Positions 7,984 to 12,089 of a DNA stretch of 12,089 bases are shown piece by piece (the first letter of the stretch is position 1; every line of letters starts with the position of its first letter). Under the pieces are notes generated by a model. That model was given only the letters and a program-made list of their open reading frames with translations. It did not search any database and had not been told where the DNA came from. The stretch comes from an uncultured Muribaculaceae bacterium (GTDB taxonomy: Bacteria > Bacteroidota > Bacteroidia > Bacteroidales > Muribaculaceae). A program made the position numbers and the translations under genes. The DNA is taken from contig CAKTOT010000071.1 in assembly GCA_934590135.1 (NCBI GenBank), positions 1-12,089 on the forward strand, in the 5' to 3' direction.

Positions 7984-8655
7984 TTATCGTGTATAGAATG
8001 TGTAGCCGACGTTGATCATGAAGTTGCTGTTCTTGATGCCGCTGTTTTCTTCTCCTTTCATGGCGTTGGTGAAGCCGATTTCGTAGGCGATGCCGGCACG
8101 GAGCTTGTTGTTGAAGACAATCTCGGGACCGAAGCGTAGGCCGAGGTCAAAACGGTTCATTTGTCCTTTGCTGCCGAAGAGCTTGTATACGGTCTTTGTG
8201 GGGCTGGAGGCGCCGCCGGAGACTTTCTTGACGTCTTTGCCGTGGAGGCCGAAGGCAAAGTAGGGACCTAAGTCGAATTGCAGACGAATCTTCTCGTTGA
8301 GTTGGTAGCGGTAGCTGGCCAGTACGGGGATTTCGAGGTAGCCGGGGTCGAGGGTCGTGTGCAGCGTTGCTCCGAAGCCGGTGTCACGGCCGCCGTTTTT
8401 GGCGCCTTTCATCGTGTAGAACAGTCCGGCCTTGACAGACAGGGAGTTTATCACAGGTTTCTCGGCCATAATGCCGACGTTGAGGCCAACTTTGCTGCCC
8501 CAAAGGGTTTGCTTGGTGAGGGAGGCTACGTTCATGCCGAGGTCGGTGCTCAGGCTGATGCCTTCGGTGGACTTGGTGCTGTCCCAGAATGTGTTTTGTG
8601 CATAGGCGCAAGTGCCGGCGAGGGCGCAGATGGCGCCGATAAGTAGTCGTTTCAT
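7984..8655 (-). CDS. Outer-membrane beta-barrel protein (OMP_b-brl_2 / PorT-like)
   Basis: Predicted outer-membrane protein of 223 residues. The signal peptide MKRLLIGAICALAGTCAYA is followed by a mature protein starting QNTFWD. The rest is alternating amphipathic strands with Gly and aromatic residues: GLNVGIMAEKP, SVKAGLFYTMKG, LEIPVLASYRY, LQFDLGPYFAFGL, RFDLGLRFGPEIVF, RAGIAYEIGF. It ends in an aromatic strand, NVGYTFYTR. This fits the 8-10-strand porin-like barrels (PF13568 type) common in Bacteroidetes. Substrate and partners are unknown. It follows the lipocalin-like gene by 55 bp with no visible terminator between them, so the two are probably co-transcribed. Seven Gs (8670-8676, Cs in the transcript) lie in its leader. 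Its start context CACACTCTATGAAA is identical to that of the gene starting at 10361. Confidence 0.85.
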   Translation of the reverse strand: MKRLLIGAICALAGTCAYAQNTFWDSTKSTEGISLSTDLGMNVASLTKQTLWGSKVGLNVGIMAEKPVINSLSVKAGLFYTMKGAKNGGRDTGFGATLHTTLDPGYLEIPVLASYRYQLNEKIRLQFDLGPYFAFGLHGKDVKKVSGGASSPTKTVYKLFGSKGQMNRFDLGLRFGPEIVFNNKLRAGIAYEIGFTNAMKGEENSGIKNSNFMINVGYTFYTR

Positions 8656-8710
8656 AGAGTGTGGTGTTAGGGGGGGATTATTATTTGCTTGTGTTTTAAA
8701 GGGATGGGAC

Positions 8711-9154
8711 TTAATAGCGTTTGTAGGTCAGGGTGATGGCTTCGCTTAGGGGGACGTTGTGGTAGGAGCCGGTGGTGAGGACGAGTGCATCATCGGTGAG
8801 TTCGCGGATGTTGTAGGACATGGGCAGGCTGAGGTCTTCCTCGGTGGCGATGAGGTTGAGTTTGTCGCCGCTGACGGTCCATGTGCCTTGGCCGAAGAGG
8901 ATGCGGTAGCCGGACTTCACTTCGCGCCAAGTGCCGTCGGAGTTGTACTCGACATAGCCGCGGTATAGGTCGCGTGAGTTGGTGAGGCCGCACATGGTGG
9001 CAAAGGCGTCTTCCATTTCTTCGGGTGATACGGATTCGAGCTGCCAGCGTCCTTCGAGTTGTTCGGAGTCGTATGATTGCTTGTCGTCATCGCTGCATGC
9101 GCCCATGACGCAGGCCAGTAGCAGGATGCCTAACAGGTGTAGATGCTTTTTCAT
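8711..9154 (-). CDS. Small lipocalin-like lipoprotein
   Basis: Predicted lipoprotein of 147 residues. The signal sequence MKKHLHLLGILLLACVMGAC ends in lipobox MGAC (Cys20), followed by SDDDK. The mature part LEGRWQLESV, EYNSDGTWREV, GQGTWTVSGDKLNLI and IRELTDDALVLTT matches the small Bacteroidales lipocalin-like domain (Lipocalin_4/5 type). In such proteins the barrel is a possible small-ligand pocket; the function is not known. The frame runs upstream through the CAA repeat as poly-Asn to a TTG at 9298. That start lies inside the -7 box, and the ATG at 9154 is the one followed by a signal peptide, so 9154 is preferred. The beta-barrel gene follows 55 bp downstream. Confidence 0.87.
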   Translation of the reverse strand: MKKHLHLLGILLLACVMGACSDDDKQSYDSEQLEGRWQLESVSPEEMEDAFATMCGLTNSRDLYRGYVEYNSDGTWREVKSGYRILFGQGTWTVSGDKLNLIATEEDLSLPMSYNIRELTDDALVLTTGSYHNVPLSEAITLTYKRY

Positions 9155-9178
9155 GTCTCTTGTTTTTGATTGGTGAGT

Positions 9179-9230
<52 letters not shown>

Positions 9231-9295
9231 CGGGTCGGGGTCTTGTGGCTTTGTGCCGTGGGGTGGGGATTGTCAGCCGGTGTCGTTTGACGTTG

Positions 9296-9328
9296 CAAAG
9301 GTATTGCACGGCACGTGGCGTTGTCAAT
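9296..9328 (-). promoter_or_regulatory. Bacteroidetes-type promoter for the lipocalin-like and beta-barrel genes
   Basis: TACCTTTG (9296-9303, minus strand) is an exact match to the -7 consensus. ATTG (9325-9328) lies 21 bp upstream as a slightly imperfect -33 box. Transcription would start near 9289, giving a leader of about 135 nt that contains the CAA repeat. Confidence 0.65.
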
Positions 9329-9373
9329 GGTTTTGTCGTTTGCTGTGCGAACCTCCGGGGTTTATGTGCGAAT

Positions 9374-9463
9374 CACCGCTTTTGCGGTGGCCAAAGCCGC
9401 CGTGCCGTGCAGGGTAGGGCTTGCGCACCATGCCGGTGTCCCCAAGCGTGCCGCGTGTCGCGG
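9374..9463. repeat. Cluster of short perfect hairpins between two genes
   Basis: Perfect 6-bp hairpin CACCGC-TTTT-GCGGTG (9374-9389), an imperfect GCTTG...CAAGC hairpin around 9419-9447, and a 5-bp CCGCG-TGT-CGCGG hairpin (9451-9463) lie next to each other just beyond the terminator at 9466-9518. No coding frame here has support. They may add to transcription termination or mark old repeats. Confidence 0.5.
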
Positions 9464-9465
9464 CG

Positions 9466-9518
9466 AAAAAGTGCGGGTACGGACGAGTGCCGTCGCGGTG
9501 GCTTCCGCCCGTACCCGC
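9466..9518 (-). terminator. Intrinsic terminator after the 267-residue lipoprotein gene
   Basis: A perfect 10-bp stem GCGGGTACGG/CCGTACCCGC (9473-9482 with 9509-9518) has a 26-nt loop. On the minus strand it is followed by AC and five Ts (9466-9470). It lies about 40 bp past the stop codon at 9558. Confidence 0.8.
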
Positions 9519-9557
9519 TATCGCCATTCCTGCGTTTCGCGGTTATTTGTCGTCAGA

Positions 9558-10361
9558 TTAGTCCTTTGGATGTAGTGTTATAGTAGAAGTCTTTCCGTAT
9601 AGTGTTTTGATTGTTAGATTTACAGAGGTTTCTGCTCCGAGTATGAAGCCGTTTAAGTTATAGATGGTTACAGAAATAGAACCATAAGTCTCGCCTATTC
9701 CTGTGCTAACCTTGGCGGATGATGGTATACCATTACTATTTACTTCTATTTCAAGAAACGGAATTATAGTATTATTATCAAATTCAATCTTTGCATTATA
9801 GTCTCCATATTTGTCCCGAGTAAGGGCTGTTGCTATTATTGGTTTCAAAACCTCGTCCTTGCCATAGAAAGGTCCTTGGTACTGGATGTCCGCGCCGATG
9901 ATTTCTCCGGCAGTGTTCTTTGTGTAGTTGGTGACGTATATGCGACAAAAAGAGGTTATAGCATAACGATAGAGCCCATAATATGGATAACGCGCCCAGA
10001 TATATCCGTGTCCGGGTATTACTGCGACTTTATCTGCGTATCCTGTTTTGGGTATATACCCCACGTTTCCGAGTCCTTTCATGCTACCGAGATCTACTAT
10101 TTGACCCCATCCATCTGTATCAAAGTTGTCTGCGCCATCGATAAATAAACGACCATCGAGTTTGGTTTTGCTGTCGCCGGCGGCGGCTTCGCTGCGCATG
10201 GAGAGTTTGACGGTGCCGGCGGGGTCGGCGACCTCTTTGTCGGGGTCTACGGGATTAGGATTGTCCGGCTCGTCGCCGTTGCTGTCGCCGCAGGCTGGCA
10301 GCAGGCACAGACATAGCATAGCAGCGCATGCCGTGTACCAAAGTCTTTTTAAGGCTTTCAT
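9558..10361 (-). CDS. Lipoprotein paralogous to the N-terminal half of the 536-residue lipoprotein
   Basis: Predicted lipoprotein of 267 residues with lipobox LPAC (Cys24) and a Pro/Asp/Asn-rich spacer (25-47). Residues 49-267 parallel residues 37-229 of the lipoprotein at 5536-7146: GTV, ID-x-x-x-NF, GL-x-x-V-x-x-IPK-x-GY, YQ-x-PF-x-GKDEVL, NN-x-IIPF and TLYGKT all recur in order. It ends exactly where the longer protein continues into its second BACON-like segment. I cannot name the family, and the function is unknown. The ATG at 10361 is chosen because the lipoprotein signal MKALKRLWYTACAAMLCLCL follows it directly; the frame opens 36 codons further up without a signal. The 3' two thirds look more AT-rich than the signal and linker region. 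The leader contains a terminator-like hairpin at 10424-10520, which could control expression. Confidence 0.85.
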   Translation of the reverse strand: MKALKRLWYTACAAMLCLCLLPACGDSNGDEPDNPNPVDPDKEVADPAGTVKLSMRSEAAAGDSKTKLDGRLFIDGADNFDTDGWGQIVDLGSMKGLGNVGYIPKTGYADKVAVIPGHGYIWARYPYYGLYRYAITSFCRIYVTNYTKNTAGEIIGADIQYQGPFYGKDEVLKPIIATALTRDKYGDYNAKIEFDNNTIIPFLEIEVNSNGIPSSAKVSTGIGETYGSISVTIYNLNGFILGAETSVNLTIKTLYGKTSTITLHPKD

Positions 10362-10423
10362 AGAGTGTGAGTGCGCGGCCGGCAATCTCCTACGGCCACT
10401 GTGTATAGGGTGATGTTTGGGTA

Positions 10424-10520
10424 TAAAAAAGGTGTGGAGATTGAAGTTAAATCTTATTCCCATATCCAAGGCCTTGACGGGAGCCCCATTCCTGTAAATA
10501 AGACATCAATCTCCACACCT
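10424..10520 (-). terminator. Structured hairpin with T tract (copy A) in the leader of the 267-residue lipoprotein gene
   Basis: A perfect 15-bp outer stem AGGTGTGGAGATTGA (10430-10444 with 10506-10520) and an inner 7-bp stem TCTTATT/AATAAGA enclose a large loop. On the minus strand the loop carries CAGGAAT, CCGTCAAG and GGATATGG in that order. Six Ts (10425-10430) end the hairpin on the minus strand, about 65 bp before the ATG at 10361. It could be a terminator, an attenuator, or the 3' end of a small RNA starting near 10717. The same loop recurs in inverted orientation at 10575-10659. Confidence 0.75.
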
Positions 10521-10521
10521 A

Positions 10522-10566
10522 TGCGTATAGCGTGTGCGTGCCTGTATGCACACACGTGTATATGCA
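10522..10566. repeat. GT/AC-rich imperfect palindrome between the two hairpin copies
   Basis: GCGTATA near 10523 pairs with TATATGC near 10565 with one wobble, and CGTGTG/CACACG-type segments pair inside. It is the centre of symmetry of the inverted arrangement of hairpins A and B. Confidence 0.45.
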
Positions 10567-10574
10567 GAAATGCG

Positions 10575-10659
10575 GATGCCATTGTCTCTTATCTTCAGGA
10601 ATATATCTTAAACCGTCAAGTTTGGGATATGGAAGATAATAGATAACTACATCTTTTTT
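10575..10659 (+). terminator. Structured hairpin with T tract (copy B), inverted relative to copy A
   Basis: On the plus strand: GATG (10575-10578), TTGTC (10582-10586) and TTATCTTC (10589-10596) pair with GAAGATAA (10632-10639), GATAA (10642-10646) and CATC (10650-10653). Six Ts follow (10654-10659). The loop has CAGGAAT (10596-10602), CCGTCAAG (10613-10620) and GGATATGG (10625-10632), the same bases and order as copy A with different stem bases. No plus-strand gene lies nearby that would need this terminator. Confidence 0.65.
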
Positions 10660-10723
10660 GTATTGTATAAGCGTTTACAGCCGCTTCGCGACTGACGGAT
10701 AGAGCCTCTGCCCTTGTCCAATG

Positions 10724-10755
10724 CAAAGGTACGTAAAATCTTTTAACAGAGCAAT
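10724..10755 (-). promoter_or_regulatory. Bacteroidetes-type promoter upstream of the hairpin leader
   Basis: TACCTTTG (10724-10731) with ATTG (10752-10755) 20 bp upstream, read on the minus strand. The arrangement matches the promoters at 3363-3394 and 9296-9328, including the CA after the box. Transcription would start near 10717, giving a leader of about 355 nt to the ATG at 10361, interrupted by the hairpin at 10424-10520. A G9 run lies at 10777-10785, upstream of the -33 box. Confidence 0.6.
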
Positions 10756-10776
10756 AGAAATTCACGTAAATTTTTC

Positions 10777-10785
10777 GGGGGGGGG
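10777..10785. repeat. G9 homopolymer tract
   Basis: Nine Gs in a row (Cs on the minus strand), about 21 bp upstream of the -33 box of the promoter at 10724-10755. Tracts of this length can slip during replication. Confidence 0.9.
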
Positions 10786-10853
10786 TAAATTGCTGTATAT
10801 CAGTGTTGTATGTTGCGCTGTATGTTGCAATCGGGGGCAAAATAGCGAGATAT

Positions 10854-10967
10854 TGTAGGGATGCAATATATTGTGTCCGCCGCGACCGTGGGCTAATATT
10901 ACATAATACGCTCGAAACCATCATATTATCCTTCTGTCGCGCGGGCGCTATGTATAGCGCCCCTACA
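10854..10967. repeat. Pair of inverted REP-like palindromic repeats
   Basis: The plus-strand copy (10854-10886) and minus-strand copy (10936-10967) align from TGTAGGG through a palindromic core to CCGC and GCGAC. In the core, changes in one arm tend to be matched by changes in the other: GCAATATATTG in one copy, GCGCTATACATAGCGC in the other. They are about 50 bp apart in inverted orientation. Similar TGTAGGGGCG-type palindromes are widespread between genes in many bacterial genomes. No transposase lies in the window. Confidence 0.75.
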
Positions 10968-10976
10968 GGTCGGCAT

Positions 10977-11022
10977 ACAACAAAGGCGGCAGCCGTGCCG
11001 GTGGGCGCGACTGCCGCCTTTG
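10977..11022 (-). terminator. Terminator after the tricorn-like protease gene
   Basis: A perfect 12-bp stem CAAAGGCGGCAG/CTGCCGCCTTTG (10981-10992 with 11011-11022) with an 18-nt loop lies 24 bp past the stop codon at 11046. On the minus strand TTG and further T-rich bases follow. It may also act on the plus strand. Confidence 0.75.
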
Positions 11023-11045
11023 AAATTTTGGGGGATGTAGGTGAA

Positions 11046-12089
11046 CTATTTGCTTAGTTGCTTGAGCAGCTCTGTGACGGCTGCCTCAATCTGGCGGTCA
11101 CGGCCCGTGACGACGTCCTCCGGGGTGTTGTAGACCTCGATGTCCGGGTCGAGTTGCTGGTTCTCCAGTGCCTTGCCGTTGCGGTCCAGCGAAGTCACTT
11201 GCGGGATGCCGAAGACGAGGGTGGGGTCTATCTGCGTTTCCCACCATACGGCCGTCATCGTGCCCGGAACGGGAGCGCCGATGAGTTTGCCGATGCCCAG
11301 GGTCTTGTATACGTAGGGTGTGCCGTGTGCATCGCTGTAATTGTACTCGTTGGTCAGCATCACCGACGGCTTGGTCCATTGCGAGAACGGGTCGCTGCCG
11401 ATATAGCGGCCGCGGGGCGCGTAGCGTACATACTCCTTGCCCGACAGCAGCAGTGCCACATCGTTATGCAGCCATCCGCCGCCGTTGTAGCGCGTGTCCA
11501 CGATGACCGCCTCGCAGTTGCGGTAGCGGCCGAGCAGCTCGCTGTACACCTCGCGGAAGCTGGGCGAATCCATACCCTGGATGTGCACATAGCCTATGCG
11601 GCCATTCGAGAGGCTGTCCACAAGCTGCTGGTTGCGCTCCACCCAGCGGCGGTACAACATTCCGCTCTGAGCTCCGGCGCTGATGGCGCGTACCGTCACG
11701 GTGCGGCTTTTGCCGTCGGCCGAGCGCACTGTCAGGCGGACCTTCTTGCCCACCTTGCCTTGCAGCAGCAGGTTGTAGTCCGCATCGGCGCCAATCTCGG
11801 TGCCGTCTATGGCCGTAATGACCTCGCCCGGCTTCACGTTGGCCTTGGCCGAAGCCAGGGGCGAGCGCGGCAGCACCTCGGCCACTTTCAGGCCCTCGCC
11901 GCGGTAATCCTCGTCATAGAACGCACCCAGCACCGCAGTGGACAGTGCCTTGGAAGGCGCGTAATAGCGGCCGCCGGTGTGGCTGGCGTTAAGCTCGCCG
12001 AGTATTTCGCTGAGCATTTCGGCGTAATCGTAGTTGTTGTTGATATAGGGCAGGAAGCGGCGGTAGTCATTGCCGTAAGCCTCCCAGTC
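11046..12089 (-). CDS. Tricorn-like S41 peptidase, C-terminal part (runs off the window edge)
   Basis: The last 347 residues of a longer protein; the reading frame stays open to the window edge, so the N terminus (normally beta-propeller repeats) is outside. The visible order is the C1 helical core with ASHTGG (catalytic Ser-His pair, visible residues 36-37), a PDZ domain (about 67-135; SPLASAKANVKPGEVITAID), then the S41 catalytic core. In the core are GRIGYVHIQGM, VIVDTRYNGGGWLH, the probable nucleophile serine in NEYNYSDAHG (about residue 252) and the glutamate in LENQQLDPDIEV (about 309). In characterised tricorn proteins these residues form the Ser-His-Ser-Glu tetrad that cuts peptides into short pieces. 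Bacteroidetes homologues usually carry a signal peptide and act in the periplasm, but that cannot be checked here. It ends at a hairpin terminator and is separated from the next gene by a repeat-rich spacer. Confidence 0.93.
   Translation of the reverse strand, partial: DWEAYGNDYRRFLPYINNNYDYAEMLSEILGELNASHTGGRYYAPSKALSTAVLGAFYDEDYRGEGLKVAEVLPRSPLASAKANVKPGEVITAIDGTEIGADADYNLLLQGKVGKKVRLTVRSADGKSRTVTVRAISAGAQSGMLYRRWVERNQQLVDSLSNGRIGYVHIQGMDSPSFREVYSELLGRYRNCEAVIVDTRYNGGGWLHNDVALLLSGKEYVRYAPRGRYIGSDPFSQWTKPSVMLTNEYNYSDAHGTPYVYKTLGIGKLIGAPVPGTMTAVWWETQIDPTLVFGIPQVTSLDRNGKALENQQLDPDIEVYNTPEDVVTGRDRQIEAAVTELLKQLSK

Larger units (their letters stand above)
10362..11045. other. 684-bp gene-free stretch rich in repeats and RNA-like structure
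   Basis: No frame on either strand has coding support. From high to low it holds the protease terminator, the REP-like pair, a direct repeat TGTATGTTGC (10807-10816 and 10819-10828), the G9 run, a promoter, and hairpins B and A around a small palindrome. It separates the protease gene from the lipoprotein gene and includes the latter's long leader. Confidence 0.8.

Noticed and set aside
10424..10520. Known riboswitch or 6S RNA
   Set aside because: I could not match the loop motifs to any riboswitch consensus I know. It is far shorter than 6S RNA, and its inverted copy at 10575-10659 has no downstream gene.
10424..10659. Complete insertion sequence or MITE with target duplication
   Set aside because: The inverted copies lack near-identical terminal repeats and I found no convincing flanking direct duplication or transposase.

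Overview
The window looks like chromosomal DNA from a gut Bacteroidales bacterium. Muribaculaceae or a Prevotella-like relative fits best, but this is inferred from protein types only. Three lines of evidence point there. Secreted proteins have BspA-type leucine-rich repeats with Bacteroidales sorting tails, and lipoproteins have BACON-like and FISUMP-like domains. Start codons lack Shine-Dalgarno sites. Three upstream sites match the Bacteroidetes promoter, with a -7 box TACCTTTG and a TTTG- or ATTG-like -33 box 20-21 bp away. Every convincing gene lies on the minus strand, so transcription runs from high to low coordinates.

In transcription order, the window opens (12089-11046) with the C-terminal part of a tricorn-type S41 protease, closed by a hairpin at 10981-11022. 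A 684-bp gene-free stretch follows (11045-10362). It holds a pair of inverted REP-like palindromes, a G9 tract, a promoter, and two divergent copies of a hairpin with a conserved loop. One of these copies sits in the leader of the next gene. That gene (10361-9558) is a 267-residue lipoprotein with its own terminator at 9466-9518. A second gene-free stretch (9557-9155) carries a hairpin cluster, a promoter and a 17-copy CAA repeat in the leader of a small lipocalin-like lipoprotein (9154-8711). An outer-membrane beta-barrel gene (8655-7984) follows 55 bp later and ends in a long hairpin with a T tract (7797-7869).

Next is a closely packed set: a small secreted protein of unknown function (7765-7196), a 536-residue lipoprotein (7146-5536) and a 690-residue leucine-rich-repeat protein with a Big_2 domain (5511-3439). 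The 536-residue lipoprotein repeats the whole layout of the 267-residue one and adds a second BACON-like segment and a FISUMP domain. A promoter at 3363-3394 then drives engB, the ribosome-assembly GTPase, followed 26 bp later by an 875-residue three-module leucine-rich-repeat protein (2665-38).

Apart from engB, the visible genes encode exported or surface proteins: lipoproteins, a beta-barrel, repeat adhesin-like proteins and a protease. The least explained part is 10424-10967. The duplicated hairpin there keeps its loop bases while its stems have changed, in two inverted copies with a possible third at 7805-7869. I could not assign it to any known RNA or mobile-element family.
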